Source: Paracoccaceae bacterium
Lineage (GTDB): Bacteria > Pseudomonadota > Alphaproteobacteria > Rhodobacterales > Rhodobacteraceae
Assembly (NCBI GenBank): GCA_020832445.1
Contig: JAFIEO010000041.1
Span: 26,702-90,701, forward strand
Direction: 5' to 3'
Length of the DNA stretch: 64,000 nt
The notes under the pieces are model-generated. The model saw only the letters and a program-made list of their open reading frames with translations. It did not search any database and had not been told where the DNA came from. A program made the translations under genes and the position numbers. Below are positions 48,451 through 57,897 of the stretch, piece by piece (within the stretch, counting starts at the first letter, position 1; the number at the start of each line of letters is the position of its first letter).

Positions 48451-48792
48451 TCAGTTGGTTGCTATGTCGTCATCGGGTGCCTCTGGCAGGTCCAACTGGT
48501 GCACAAGCGTTCCGCTCCGGCGGTCAAACACCAGGACAATCTGGTCTTCGGTCACAACCAGAACCCAGTCGCGCGACAAGGTGACAGCCTGTGCGCGCGC
48601 CCCTTCTGGCAAGCTAACGTGGTCCGGCAGGCCAAACGGGGCAGGGCTGCGGGCTATCTGGGTGACAAGCAGTCCAATGATGACTATGACGCCAAGGATC
48701 ATCACACTGGTCAGCACGACAACAAGTCGTTTGACCAAACGCACGTCGGGGGATTGTCCTTCTGGCGGGGGCATGTCCGGGGGCAGGGTCAT
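48451..48792 (-). CDS. DUF6476 single-pass membrane protein
   Basis: 113 residues. One transmembrane segment (RLVVVLTSVMILGVIVIIGL, about 22-41), then a short periplasmic region with HVSLPEGARAQAVTLSRDWVLVV. Matches a small Rhodobacteraceae family next to rluD (DUF6476, from memory). Its start codon overlaps the divergent rluD start by two bases (CATG). Confidence 0.72.
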   Translation of the reverse strand: MTLPPDMPPPEGQSPDVRLVKRLVVVLTSVMILGVIVIIGLLVTQIARSPAPFGLPDHVSLPEGARAQAVTLSRDWVLVVTEDQIVLVFDRRSGTLVHQLDLPEAPDDDIATN

Positions 48793-49849
48793 GGCAGAAA
48801 CGCCTTTCACAGAATTGCAGGTTGTCATCGGGCCGCAGCCCCCTGGCCGCCTTGATAAGGCCTTGGCCCGCGATGTGCCAGAGCAAGCGGCGCTGTCACG
48901 CTCGCGGCTGATGCGCATGATTGCCGATGGCGCGGTCCGGCGCGGTGATGTGGTTCTGGACAATCCGCGCGCGCAGGTTGCCGAAGGCGATGTGCTGGTG
49001 CTGCATGTCGTGCATAGCGCACAGGTGGCCACAGTTGCGCAGGACATCGCCCTTGATGTGCTGTATGAAGATGGTGACCTGATTGTGATCAACAAACCGG
49101 CGGGCATGGTGGTGCATCCCGCACCCGGCTCGCCCGACCAGACGCTTGTGAACGCGCTGTTGCATCATTGCGGCGACAGTCTGTCGGGCATCGGGGGTGA
49201 AAAGCGGCCCGGAATTGTGCACCGCATCGACAAGGACACCAGCGGGCTGCTGGTCGTGGCCAAATCCGACCGCGCCCATCATGGGCTGGCCACGCAGTTT
49301 GAACGCCATAGCGTGAACCGGCGCTATCTGGCGCTGGTCTATGGCTGCCCCGATGCGGGCGATCCGCGGTTGCGCGGCGCGCGTGGTGTCAGTTTCGAGA
49401 TGGCAAACATCATGAAAATCACCAGTCAGCTTGCGCGGCATCGCACCGACCGGCAGCGTCAGGCCGTGGTGTGGTCCGGCGGGCGGCATGCGGTGACGCG
49501 CGCGCGCGTTTTGCAGTCCTTTGGCATGCCGGCCCAACTGGCGCTGGTCGAATGCTGGCTGGAAACCGGGCGCACCCATCAGATCCGCGTGCATATGACC
49601 CATGCGGGCCATGCGTTGGTGGGCGATCCCGTCTATGGCGGGGGGCGACGCAAATTATCGCCCAAAACCCTGCCACCCAGCGCGATTGCGGCCTGTGGCG
49701 CGTTTCCGCGTCAGGCACTGCATGCGGCGACACTGGGGTTCGTGCACCCCGTCACGGATGAAGCGCTGGAATTTGCAGCGCCCCTTCCGGATGATTTTGC
49801 GGCGCTTCTTGCGGCATTGCAGCCCTCACCTGATGACACAAGCAGGTGA
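48791..49849 (+). CDS. rluD: RluD-type 23S rRNA pseudouridine synthase
   Basis: 352 residues from ATG 48791, with GGGCAGGG upstream. S4-like N-terminus (LDKALARDVPEQAALSRSRL, about 17-36) and catalytic domain with VINKPAGMVVHPAPG, the active Asp in GIVHRIDKDTSGLLVVAKS (about 143-161), and ETGRTHQIRVHMTHAGHALVGDPVYG. It modifies uridines of 23S rRNA helix 69. Ribosome site lies within the divergent DUF6476 gene. Confidence 0.9.
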   Translation: MAETPFTELQVVIGPQPPGRLDKALARDVPEQAALSRSRLMRMIADGAVRRGDVVLDNPRAQVAEGDVLVLHVVHSAQVATVAQDIALDVLYEDGDLIVINKPAGMVVHPAPGSPDQTLVNALLHHCGDSLSGIGGEKRPGIVHRIDKDTSGLLVVAKSDRAHHGLATQFERHSVNRRYLALVYGCPDAGDPRLRGARGVSFEMANIMKITSQLARHRTDRQRQAVVWSGGRHAVTRARVLQSFGMPAQLALVECWLETGRTHQIRVHMTHAGHALVGDPVYGGGRRKLSPKTLPPSAIAACGAFPRQALHAATLGFVHPVTDEALEFAAPLPDDFAALLAALQPSPDDTSR

Positions 49850-49850
49850 G
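49825..49850 (+). terminator. Stem-loop overlapping the rluD stop
   Basis: CTCACCTG / CAGGTGAG arms with a 10-nt loop at the end of rluD. No clear T-run. Confidence 0.4.
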
Positions 49851-49912
49851 GAGTGTTTCAAACCCTCGCACCTGTGCGTTTACCTGATAGAAATGATTAT
49901 GAGGTAGGTTTG

Positions 49913-49939
49913 CTTGAATATTGAAAGTGTCACGCATAT
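49913..49939 (+). promoter_or_regulatory. Possible heat-shock (sigma-32) promoter of rpoH
   Basis: CTTGAA, then about 15 nt, then GCATAT. This resembles the RpoH -35/-10 pattern (CTTGAA / CCATNT) and lies 34-60 bases before the rpoH start, so autoregulation is possible. Confidence 0.35.
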
Positions 49940-49972
49940 CTGCACTTACCGGTCGTGATAAGGGGATGTTCC

Positions 49973-50872
49973 ATGAGCAGCAGCTATGCCAATCTTCCAG
50001 CGCCAAGCCCGGAACAGGGGCTGAACCGCTACATGCAGGAAATCCGCCGGTTTCCCATGCTGGAACCGGAAGAGGAATTCATGCTGGCCAAGCGCTGGGT
50101 GGACCATCAGGATACCGAAGCCGCGCACAAGCTGGTGACCAGCCATCTGCGTCTGGCTGCAAAAATTGCCATGGGCTATCGCGGCTATGGCCTGCCACAG
50201 GCCGAAGTCATATCCGAAGCGAATGTCGGGCTGATGCAGGCGGTCAAGCGGTTTGATCCTGACAAGGGGTTCCGGCTGGCGACCTATGCCATGTGGTGGA
50301 TCAGGGCCAGCATTCAGGAATATGTGCTGCGGTCATGGTCATTGGTCAAACTGGGCACGACCAGTGCGCAGAAGAAGCTGTTTTTCAACCTGCGCAAGGC
50401 AAAATCCAAGATCGGCGCGCTGGAAGACGGGGATCTGCGGCCTGAAAACGTGGCCCGGATCGCGCGCGAACTGAACGTCACCGAAGGCGAGGTCATCGCC
50501 ATGAACCGCCGCTTGTCAGGTGGTGACAGTTCGCTGAACGCCACCATCGGCAGCGAGGAAGGGGCGTCAAGCTGGCAGGACTGGCTGGAAGATGAAGATG
50601 CAAATCAGGCCGCCGATTATGCCGAACGTGACGAGCTGGACCTGCGCCGCGAATTGCTTGTCGAAGCAATGGATGCCCTGAACGAGCGCGAGCGCGATGT
50701 TCTGACCGCCCGCCGCCTGAGCGAGGATCCTGTAACGCTGGAAGATTTGTCCCAGCAATTCGAGGTCAGCCGCGAACGTATCCGCCAGATCGAAGTGCGC
50801 GCGTTTGAAAAACTGCAAGCACGCATGCGCACCTTGGCACGCGACAAAGGTATGGTTGTTCCTGTGAACTGA
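49973..50872 (+). CDS. rpoH: Heat-shock sigma factor RpoH
   Basis: 299 residues from ATG 49973, after AAGGGG. Region 2 KLVTSHLRLAAKIAMGYRGY, QAVKRFDPDKGFRLATYAMWW, and the RpoH-specific box SAQKKLFFNLRKAKSK (about 131-146). Region 4 ends with [17 protein letters not shown]. It controls chaperones and proteases in stress. Alphaproteobacteria may have two rpoH copies; the subtype cannot be told here. Confidence 0.95.
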   Translation: MSSSYANLPAPSPEQGLNRYMQEIRRFPMLEPEEEFMLAKRWVDHQDTEAAHKLVTSHLRLAAKIAMGYRGYGLPQAEVISEANVGLMQAVKRFDPDKGFRLATYAMWWIRASIQEYVLRSWSLVKLGTTSAQKKLFFNLRKAKSKIGALEDGDLRPENVARIARELNVTEGEVIAMNRRLSGGDSSLNATIGSEEGASSWQDWLEDEDANQAADYAERDELDLRRELLVEAMDALNERERDVLTARRLSEDPVTLEDLSQQFEVSRERIRQIEVRAFEKLQARMRTLARDKGMVVPVN

Positions 50873-50920
50873 CCGTGGCACGCGCACGGCTTATTCGGGC
50901 GTGACGCGGCCCTGAACACA

Positions 50921-51024
50921 AGCATGTTGCTCAAAAGTGGGAGCCGGTTTTGAGATTCTCGAACATGCGAAATCAATAAGTTAGAGCATGTTTCGTGAAT
51001 GCGAATGAACGTTATATGCTCTAG
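50921..51024 (+). repeat. Dispersed repeat family B (RIME-like), copy 4
   Basis: About 104 bp. AGCATGTTGCTCAAAAGTGG to GTTATATGCTCTAG, with both palindromes intact apart from a few differences. It starts 49 bp past the rpoH stop and is followed 66 bp later by a family A repeat. Confidence 0.85.
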
Positions 51025-51090
51025 CGGGTCGTGGCGGCTGATCCGAACCGCCGATCACGCTTGCGGGGCTATTGTGGCATGAAGCTGACA

Positions 51091-51281
51091 CCCAAGGCGC
51101 GGAGCAAAGGGCGCAGCCCGCCGCGCCAACGGCGGGCCGTCCCGCGGCCTGCCGATTACTCTGATGGCAGTTCAAGCATTTGAGCACAGGAGTATGCAGG
51201 CTGTATAAAGTGAACTTCGCCAACGCCGGATCGGCAGACCCCGGCCCACCGCTGGCGCGGGCTTATTCCCAGCACGAACGT
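51091..51281 (-). repeat. Dispersed repeat family A, copy 3
   Basis: Inverted relative to copy 1. Starts CCCAAGGCGCGGAGCAAAGG, like copy 2, and ends near GGCGCGGGCTTATTCCCAGC. Internal TCGGCAGACCCCGGCCCACC matches copy 2. Between convergent rpoH and DUF1674. Confidence 0.8.
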
Positions 51282-51558
51282 CCCCTTCAGCCCAGCCGCG
51301 CAACTGCACTGGTCAAAATTCAGGAATGCGCCACGGCACTGTTGGTGCGCCTCCCGACAGAACAGCAATCTGCCCTGATTGTCATATGAAACTCAACCAT
51401 ACGGGCCAAGGCCGCTTTCAGCGATAAATCCGCCAGCGCGCTGCGTCCGGTTTGGTGCAGTCGTGCGCGGGGATTCACAGCAAAACCTGTGCAATGTCGG
51501 CACCGTCAGACAGCGAGGCGCACCCTGCCCACAGGGTGGGCGGCCGCGCAACAAGCGC
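51282..51558. other. Interval downstream of DUF1674 with no clear gene
   Basis: 277 bases with no convincing reading frame. A short frame starting inside the adjacent repeat and ending at 51389 has no recognisable content. A CACCCTG/CAGGGTG stem-loop (51521-51538) may end the leftward DUF1674 transcript. Confidence 0.4.
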
Positions 51559-51798
51559 TCAGAAATCGACGGCGATGCCCTTTTTCTCCCAATCGCCATA
51601 GCGCACGGGTTCCGGCCCTTTGCGCCCGCCCAGTTCGCGGGGGCGGTCGGGGTCTGGCGTGCTGGCGCGGCGCGCTTCTGCTTCGGCCAATGCGCGCTGT
51701 GCGGCCAGCGGCAATTCGGCGCGGCGCTCTGCTTCGGTCGGGGGGGCGGGGGCAGTGTCTTTGGGGTCAATCGGGGGCATGTGGGGCCTGCTTGTCAT
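51559..51798 (-). CDS. DUF1674 protein, SdhAF4-like
   Basis: 79 residues. The C-terminus has the DUF1674 signature: RELGGRKGPEPVRYGDWEKK then GIAVDF. This family includes eukaryotic succinate dehydrogenase assembly factor 4; bacterial members are thought to assist flavinylated SDH subunit assembly. N-terminal half is Ala/Arg/Pro-rich and probably disordered. AGGAACAGGAAT upstream supports the start. Divergent from rsmB with 50 bp between. Confidence 0.85.
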   Translation of the reverse strand: MTSRPHMPPIDPKDTAPAPPTEAERRAELPLAAQRALAEAEARRASTPDPDRPRELGGRKGPEPVRYGDWEKKGIAVDF

Positions 51799-51848
51799 AT
51801 TCCTGTTCCTGATATACGCCGATTATATCAAAGGACAAGAAACCGTTC

Positions 51849-53138
51849 ATGCCCCAATCTGCCACAGTTGCGCCGCGCGCCGCCGCATTAGACCTGATCG
51901 CCGCAGTATACGAGCAGCGCCGCAGCCTGTCTGATGCGCGTGTCGCACCGCAAGACAGCGTCGCGGCCCTGCCGCCGGACGGGCGCGCGCGCGCCGCAAG
52001 GCTGGCGCAGGAAACGCTGCGCCAGGCGGGCCGCGCCGATCATCTGTTGCGCCGCGCCTTGCGCAAATCCCCGCCGGACCGCGTGGCGTGGGTGCTGCAC
52101 CTTGCATGTGTCGAAATGCTGGCGCTGGGGGCGCCTGCGCATGGGGTGATCAATGATGCAGTTGCGCTGACGCGCGGCTGGGCGAAAGAGCCTAAGTTGA
52201 CAGGATTGGTGAATGCGGTTCTGCGCCAGTTGGCGCAGCACACCGCACAGGACTGGGCGCAAACCCCTGTACCGCGCCTGCCTGCATGGCTGCGCGGTGC
52301 GCTGCAAAACGCCTATGGCACGCCCGTTACCCAAACGATCGAGGCCGCGCATCAACAGCCTGCACCGCTTGATCTGACCCTGCGCGACCCGTCCACCCTG
52401 CCCGAAGGGCTGGACGCACAGCTGTTGCCCACTGGCAGCCTGCGGCTGCATCAGGCAGGGCAGGTCAGCGCCTTGCCGGGCTATGATGGCGGCACATGGT
52501 GGGTTCAGGACGCCGCCGCCAGCCTGCCTGCGCGTTTGCTGGGTGCTGTGCAGGGCCTGTCGGTGCTGGACATATGCGCCGCACCGGGGGGCAAGACCAT
52601 GCAACTTGCCGCAGGTGGGGCCAGGGTGTGCGCGCTGGACATGTCCGGCCCGCGACTGGTGCGGTTGCGCGAGAATCTGGCGCGTACAGGGCTTGTGGCA
52701 GATGTGGCGCAGGGCGATGCGCTGCACTGGACGCCGGACGCGCCCTTTGACGCAATTTTGCTGGATGCCCCCTGTTCGGCCACGGGCACCATACGGCGTC
52801 ATCCGGAAGTGCCCCATCTGCGCAGCCGCGCCGATGTGAAGGCGCTGTGCACGTTGCAGGCGCAGCTTATGGACCGTGTGCTGGACCCCGCGCAGGGCCT
52901 TTTGCGCGCAGGCGGGCGGGTGGTGTATTGCACCTGCTCGCTGCTGCCTGATGAGGGCGAGGCGCAGGCCACCGCCGCCATGACCCGCCACAATGTTCAG
53001 GCGATACGCGTTGATCTGCCCGGCGTGCCCGATGATTGGCGCACCCCTGAGGGGGGCATTCGCACACGCCCTGATTATTGGCAGGAATTGGGCGGCATGG
53101 ACGGGTTCTATATGATAGTTTTGCAACATATGGGGTAA
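51849..53138 (+). CDS. rsmB: RsmB-type 16S rRNA (cytosine-5) methyltransferase
   Basis: 429 residues. NusB-like N-terminal domain (about 1-130: RVAWVLHLACVEMLALGAPAH, VNAVLRQLAQ) and SAM-dependent methyltransferase with DICAAPGGKTMQLAAGG (about 239-255), LLDAPCSATGTIRRHPEVPH (first catalytic Cys region) and VYCTCSLLPDEGE with the second Cys. It methylates C967-type positions of 16S rRNA. It lies upstream of the heparinase-like gene and purH. Confidence 0.92.
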   Translation: MPQSATVAPRAAALDLIAAVYEQRRSLSDARVAPQDSVAALPPDGRARAARLAQETLRQAGRADHLLRRALRKSPPDRVAWVLHLACVEMLALGAPAHGVINDAVALTRGWAKEPKLTGLVNAVLRQLAQHTAQDWAQTPVPRLPAWLRGALQNAYGTPVTQTIEAAHQQPAPLDLTLRDPSTLPEGLDAQLLPTGSLRLHQAGQVSALPGYDGGTWWVQDAAASLPARLLGAVQGLSVLDICAAPGGKTMQLAAGGARVCALDMSGPRLVRLRENLARTGLVADVAQGDALHWTPDAPFDAILLDAPCSATGTIRRHPEVPHLRSRADVKALCTLQAQLMDRVLDPAQGLLRAGGRVVYCTCSLLPDEGEAQATAAMTRHNVQAIRVDLPGVPDDWRTPEGGIRTRPDYWQELGGMDGFYMIVLQHMG

Positions 53139-53260
53139 TTTGCCTTGCCGCCCGCAAGACTTGCGCGCAAAGGCTGACAAAACCTTCGCTTGTGGGTTAT
53201 TCTGCGCCGCAGTAAACCCCGCCGAATTATGATTGTGATTCCAGACAGGTCCGGTTCCCA

Positions 53261-55006
53261 GTGACGCAGTTTTCCACGACAGGCACCCTTCCGGTCGGGT
53301 TCATGGACCGTCTTGCCGCCCGGTTGCTGGCGCGCGGGCAGCCTGTAACGGCACTGGTTGCGCATCCACAGCCGCGTGGGACAGGGCAATTCGCGCGCGG
53401 CAAGCAAATGCTTGCGGGCAATTTCCTGATGGCGGGCGAATTGCTGAAATCTGATGGTGCCGTGCCGTTCAGGGCCATATCGGGCGCTGCCGTGGATGCA
53501 TTGCATGGGTTCGACTGGCTGGATGATCTTGCAGCCGTGGGCGACCAGAATGCGCGCAAACTGGGGCAGACGGGCCTTGCTGATTGGCTGGAACGCTACG
53601 GGCGCGGGCGTGGCCCAGGTTGGGGCGCAGGCGTGGCGGGGCGGCGGTTGATGAACTGGCTGACCCATGCGGTGATGCTGATGCAAGGGCAGGAAAAGCC
53701 CTTTCAGGACCGTTTCCTGCGTGCGCTGTCGCATCATGCCGCGTTTCTTGCGCGCCGTGCGGGCAAGGCCGCACCGGGCCTGCCGCGCATTACAGCGCAT
53801 GCGGGCTTGTTGTTTGCAGCCCTGTCGCTGGAAGGATGGGAGCGGCGCATAGAGCCTACCGCGCGTGCGTTGATTGCCGATTGTGATCGCCAGATTGGCA
53901 AGGATGGCGGGATTGCCACGCGCAGCCCCGAAGATTTGTTGCAGATCTTCGTGCTGCTGTCATGGGCGGCGCAGGCGCTGGATGAACAGGGCCGCGCACC
54001 TGACCCTAAAATGCTGGGGCTTCTGGTGCGTGTGGCGGCTGCGCTGCGCATGCTGCGCCACGCCGATGGCGGGCTTGCGCGGTTTCACGGTGGCGGGCGC
54101 GGAAACGAGGCTGATCTGGTGGCCGCGCTGGCCGTGCATGACACCCTGAACCCGATGCCACCCAAAGGCCCCGCAGGGCAGGTCATGGGCTTTGCGCGCC
54201 TGTCTGCGGGGCGCAGCACAGTGATTGTTGATGCAGCCCCGCCGCCGGTTGGCGCGGCGCCCGGGCGCGCGCATGCCTCGACGCTGGCGTTTGAATTGAC
54301 ATCGAACCGGCGTCCGGTGGTGGTGTCCTGCGGCGACGGCACCAGTCTGGGGGTGGACTGGCAGCGCGCCAGTCGTGCAAGCGCGTCGCATTCAACCCTG
54401 TCGATTGACGGCTATTCCTCGGCCCGGTTCATGGGCACGGACCGCAACCGCCTGAAGCTGACGGACGGGCCGCGCAACGTGGGCTGCGATTTTCGCCATA
54501 CATCCTATTCGCGCGCGGTCGCACTGTCGCATGACGGCTATCTGGACACACACGGGCTGGAGCATACGCGCTTTCTGGACCTGTCGGCAGATGGTCGTGT
54601 CCTGAGCGGCGAGGATATGCTGTTGTCCAGCGGACGCGCGGCGCGCAAGCGGTTCGATGATGTGCTGGCGCGCACGCGCGGCGCGGGTATTGCCTATAGC
54701 CTGCGGTTTCACCTGCACCCCGAAGTCGATGCATCGGTCGACATGAACGGTATGGCGGTGTCCATTGTGCTGCGGTCGGGCGAAATCTGGGTGTTTCGCG
54801 CCGATGGCCATGCCCTGACGCTTGCGCCGTCGGTCTATCTTGAAAAAGCCCGCCTGAAACCGCGCGCAAGTCTTCAGATCGTGTTGTCCTTGCGCGCACA
54901 AGACTATACCAGCCAGGTGAACTGGGTTCTTGCAAAAGCGCAGGACACCCCGATTGCCCTGCGCGACACAATGCAGGAAAACCCGCTGGCTGTGCCTGAA
55001 CTGTAA
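53261..55006 (+). CDS. Heparinase II/III-like protein
   Basis: 581 residues from GTG 53261. The N-terminal half is an all-helical toroid-like domain (MNWLTHAVMLMQGQEKPFQ, LLQIFVLLSWAAQAL), the C-terminal half is the heparinase II/III beta-sandwich (ASASHSTLSIDGYSSARFMG, THGLEHTRFLDLSADGRVLSGED). Related enzymes are polysaccharide lyases. No signal peptide is evident, though the N-terminus is uncertain. The gene is conserved beside purH in relatives as I recall, but its substrate is unknown. Confidence 0.8.
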   Translation: MTQFSTTGTLPVGFMDRLAARLLARGQPVTALVAHPQPRGTGQFARGKQMLAGNFLMAGELLKSDGAVPFRAISGAAVDALHGFDWLDDLAAVGDQNARKLGQTGLADWLERYGRGRGPGWGAGVAGRRLMNWLTHAVMLMQGQEKPFQDRFLRALSHHAAFLARRAGKAAPGLPRITAHAGLLFAALSLEGWERRIEPTARALIADCDRQIGKDGGIATRSPEDLLQIFVLLSWAAQALDEQGRAPDPKMLGLLVRVAAALRMLRHADGGLARFHGGGRGNEADLVAALAVHDTLNPMPPKGPAGQVMGFARLSAGRSTVIVDAAPPPVGAAPGRAHASTLAFELTSNRRPVVVSCGDGTSLGVDWQRASRASASHSTLSIDGYSSARFMGTDRNRLKLTDGPRNVGCDFRHTSYSRAVALSHDGYLDTHGLEHTRFLDLSADGRVLSGEDMLLSSGRAARKRFDDVLARTRGAGIAYSLRFHLHPEVDASVDMNGMAVSIVLRSGEIWVFRADGHALTLAPSVYLEKARLKPRASLQIVLSLRAQDYTSQVNWVLAKAQDTPIALRDTMQENPLAVPEL

Positions 55007-55031
55007 GATCTGACCAAGGATGCCTTCACCG

Positions 55032-56621
55032 ATGACTGACCTTGCCCCGCTGAAACGCGCGCTGATTTCCGTTTCCGACAAGACCGGCCTTATTGATCTG
55101 GCCAAGGCGCTGGCTGCGCGCAAGGTGGAGCTTGTGTCCACCGGCGGCACGGCGCGCGCCTTGCGCGAAGCGGGGCTGGCTGTGCAGGATGTGTCGGACC
55201 TGACCGGTTTTCCCGAAATGATGGACGGGCGCGTGAAAACCCTGCATCCGGGCGTGCATGGGGGCTTGCTGGCGTTGCGCAATGATGAAGCGCATGTTGG
55301 CGCAATGGTTGCGCACGGGATCAAGGCAATCGATCTGCTGGTGGTCAATCTGTATCCGTTTGAAGCGACAGTGGCGCGCGGCGCAAGCTACGGTGACGCC
55401 ATCGAGAATATCGACATTGGCGGCCCTGCGATGATTCGCGCCGCCGCCAAGAACCATGATTTCGTGACTGTCGTGACCGACCCCGAAGATTATTTGCCGC
55501 TGCTGTCCGAACTGGACGGGCAGGACGGCAAGACGCGGCTGTCCTTCCGGCGCAAGCAGGCGCAACGCGCCTATGCGCGCACGGCCGCCTATGACGCGTC
55601 AGTGTCCACATGGATGGCGGGCGCCATCGACGATGCAGCCCCGCGCCGCCGCGCATTTGCCGGCACATTGGCGCAAACCCTGCGCTATGGTGAAAACCCC
55701 CATCAGACGGCGGCGTTTTACCGTGACGGGTCCGACAGGCCCGGCGTGGCCACGGCCACCCAGCATCAGGGCAAGGAATTAAGCTATAACAACATCAACG
55801 ACACGGATGCAGCCTTTGAACTGGTGTCGGAATTTGCGCCATCCGATGGGCCTGCCTGCGCCATCATCAAGCACGCAAACCCTTGTGGCGTTGCGCGCGG
55901 GGCCACATTGGCGGAAGCTTATGCGCGCGCCTATGATTGTGACCGGACATCGGCATTTGGCGGGATCATTGCGCTGAACATGAAGCTGGATCTGGAAACC
56001 GCCAAGGCGATCACCGGCATATTGACCGAAGTGGTGATTGCGCCTGCCGCCGATCAGGCCGCGATTGACCATTTCGCCACCAAGAAGAACCTGCGCCTGC
56101 TGACAACCAAGGGGCTGGCCAATCCGGCCTTTGGCGGGCTTGCGTTCAAGCAGGTATCTGGCGGGTTTCTGGTTCAGGACCGCGACAATGGCATGATCGG
56201 CCCGGATGATCTGAAGGTGGTGACCAAACGCGCGCCCACCGATGCGGAACTGGCTGACCTGCTGTTTGCGTGGAAAGTGGCCAAGCATGTCAAATCCAAT
56301 GCCATCGTTTATGTCAAGGATGGCGCGACCGTGGGCGTAGGGGCGGGCCAGATGAGCCGTGTTGATTCGTCACGCATTGCCGCGCGCAAGGCGCAGGACA
56401 TGGCCGAAGCGCTGGGTCTGGATGCACCGTTGACGCAAGGGTCCGTCGTGGCGTCAGATGCGTTTTTTCCCTTCGCGGACGGGCTTCTGGCGGCCGCCGC
56501 GGCAGGTGCGCGCGCGATTATCCAGCCGGGCGGGTCAATGCGCGATGATGACGTCATCGCCGCCGCAGATGAGGCGGGCCTTGCCATGGTCTTTACCGGC
56601 CAACGCCATTTCCGGCACTGA
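55032..56621 (+). CDS. purH: Bifunctional AICAR transformylase/IMP cyclohydrolase
   Basis: 529 residues from ATG 55032; an in-frame ATG 12 bases earlier abuts AAGG and is less likely. IMP cyclohydrolase N-domain ([47 protein letters not shown]) and AICAR transformylase with [32 protein letters not shown] and [14 protein letters not shown]. It does the last two steps of purine synthesis to IMP. Confidence 0.97.
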   Translation: MTDLAPLKRALISVSDKTGLIDLAKALAARKVELVSTGGTARALREAGLAVQDVSDLTGFPEMMDGRVKTLHPGVHGGLLALRNDEAHVGAMVAHGIKAIDLLVVNLYPFEATVARGASYGDAIENIDIGGPAMIRAAAKNHDFVTVVTDPEDYLPLLSELDGQDGKTRLSFRRKQAQRAYARTAAYDASVSTWMAGAIDDAAPRRRAFAGTLAQTLRYGENPHQTAAFYRDGSDRPGVATATQHQGKELSYNNINDTDAAFELVSEFAPSDGPACAIIKHANPCGVARGATLAEAYARAYDCDRTSAFGGIIALNMKLDLETAKAITGILTEVVIAPAADQAAIDHFATKKNLRLLTTKGLANPAFGGLAFKQVSGGFLVQDRDNGMIGPDDLKVVTKRAPTDAELADLLFAWKVAKHVKSNAIVYVKDGATVGVGAGQMSRVDSSRIAARKAQDMAEALGLDAPLTQGSVVASDAFFPFADGLLAAAAAGARAIIQPGGSMRDDDVIAAADEAGLAMVFTGQRHFRH

Positions 56622-56629
56622 ACGGGGCC

Positions 56630-57118
56630 ATGGGTATGCGCATCGCAATCGGGGTTCTGGCCGTTATTCTGGTGGCCGATCAGGCCAGCAAATGGGCCGT
56701 GGTAAACGTCATGGGGTTGGACCAACGCCTGTTCATCCCTGTGTTCGACCCCTATCTGAATTTTGCGATGGCGTGGAATACCGGTATAAATTTCGGGCTG
56801 TTCAGTTCAGGAAGCTGGGCGGCCCGCGCGGTTTTGATTGCGATTGCGCTGGCGATTTGCGCATGGGTCTGGATGTGGGTGCGCCGTGACGGGGCACGCA
56901 AATGGATGCAGGTTTCGGCCGGTTTGCTGATTGGTGGCGCATTGGGTAATGTCATAGACCGGTTGCGTTGGGGCGCGGTTGCTGATTTCATCAACATGTC
57001 TTGTTGTGGTCTGCAAAATCCGTATTCTTTCAATATTGCAGATGTTGCGGTTTTTGCGGGTGCTTTCGGGTTGATCCTGTTCTCTGGTCGCAGTGAAAAG
57101 GGCAGGCGGTCAGAGTAA
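56630..57118 (+). CDS. lspA: Lipoprotein signal peptidase (SPase II)
   Basis: 162 residues with four membrane segments. Conserved motifs: [35 protein letters not shown] and [11 protein letters not shown]; the two catalytic Asp are in GNVIDR and FNIAD. It removes signal peptides from lipidated prolipoproteins in the inner membrane. 8 bp after purH. Several lipoproteins in this window would be its substrates. Confidence 0.95.
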   Translation: MGMRIAIGVLAVILVADQASKWAVVNVMGLDQRLFIPVFDPYLNFAMAWNTGINFGLFSSGSWAARAVLIAIALAICAWVWMWVRRDGARKWMQVSAGLLIGGALGNVIDRLRWGAVADFINMSCCGLQNPYSFNIADVAVFAGAFGLILFSGRSEKGRRSE

Positions 57119-57214
57119 GGCGCGAATTTGTGCCTTGGGGCCGTGACAGGGCGTGACGTTACGATTGGAATGCGCTAAGACCAAGCGCGAAGTGTTGGAT
57201 GAAGGGGGTCGGGA

Positions 57215-57748
57215 ATGGCAGTCAGGCAGGTGGTTTTCGCAGCCCTTGGCGTGTCCGTGCTGGCATTGGGGGCCTGCTCGGATTCAAGTGATCCTATTTT
57301 GATGCATGCAGGTGCGCAGGATCGCGGCCCTGATGAATTCGCAATCCTGCCCACATTACCGCTGGAAATGCCTGATGATCTGGCAGCCTTGCCCACGCCC
57401 AATCCCGGCGGTGGCAACCGTGTCGATCCGCAACCGCGCGCAGATGTCGCGCGCGCATTGGGCGGCAACCCTGCGGCTGCGCTGAATCCGGGCCAGGCTG
57501 ATGGCGGGATCGTCAATTACGCCAGCCGTTTCGGACGCAGTGGCGATATTCGCGCGCAGCTTGCCGCCGAAGATCTGGAACACCGCCAGCGCAATCGCGG
57601 CAGGCTTCTGGAACGTATGTTTGGCGTGAATGTCTATTATGACGCCTATGAACACATGTGGCTGGACAAATACGCCGAGTTGGACCGCTGGCGCCGTGCA
57701 GGTGCACGCACGCCCACTGCACCGCCGCGCGAATTGCTGGAAAACTGA
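57215..57748 (+). CDS. bamF: BamF-type outer-membrane assembly lipoprotein (DUF3035)
   Basis: 177 residues. Lipobox LALGAC near residue 21, then DEFAILPTLPLEMPDDLAAL (DUF3035 core) and the C-terminal YDAYEHMWLDKYAELDRW. In Caulobacter this family is BamF, an accessory subunit of the BAM beta-barrel assembly complex. It probably begins a new transcript, 96 bp after lspA. Confidence 0.82.
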   Translation: MAVRQVVFAALGVSVLALGACSDSSDPILMHAGAQDRGPDEFAILPTLPLEMPDDLAALPTPNPGGGNRVDPQPRADVARALGGNPAAALNPGQADGGIVNYASRFGRSGDIRAQLAAEDLEHRQRNRGRLLERMFGVNVYYDAYEHMWLDKYAELDRWRRAGARTPTAPPRELLEN

Positions 57749-57897
57749 TCCGCGCCTGTCACGGTTCGGGACGCTTTGCACAAGCACTCTGTCGGGTCTG
57801 ACGCGGTAACAACCGCGTTGACCCCCTTGAACCTGTGTCCGGCGGCAGTAGTTTCTGCCTCAGTCCAGTTTCTCTGACCCAAAGGTATGCGCATTCG

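Noticed and set aside
13504..51281. CRISPR array or tandem repeat cluster suggested by recurring palindromes
   Set aside because: The repeats are single dispersed copies kilobases apart without regular spacers or cas genes.
51180..51389. A 69-residue plus-strand frame in the gap after rpoH
   Set aside because: Its first two thirds lie in repeat family A; the remainder is too short and unlike known proteins.
51888..53180. A 430-residue open frame on the minus strand opposite rsmB
   Set aside because: It is a shadow of rsmB: high GC suppresses stops, composition is rich in Arg/Gln/His/Cys, and no family motif is visible. The plus strand has clear methyltransferase motifs.
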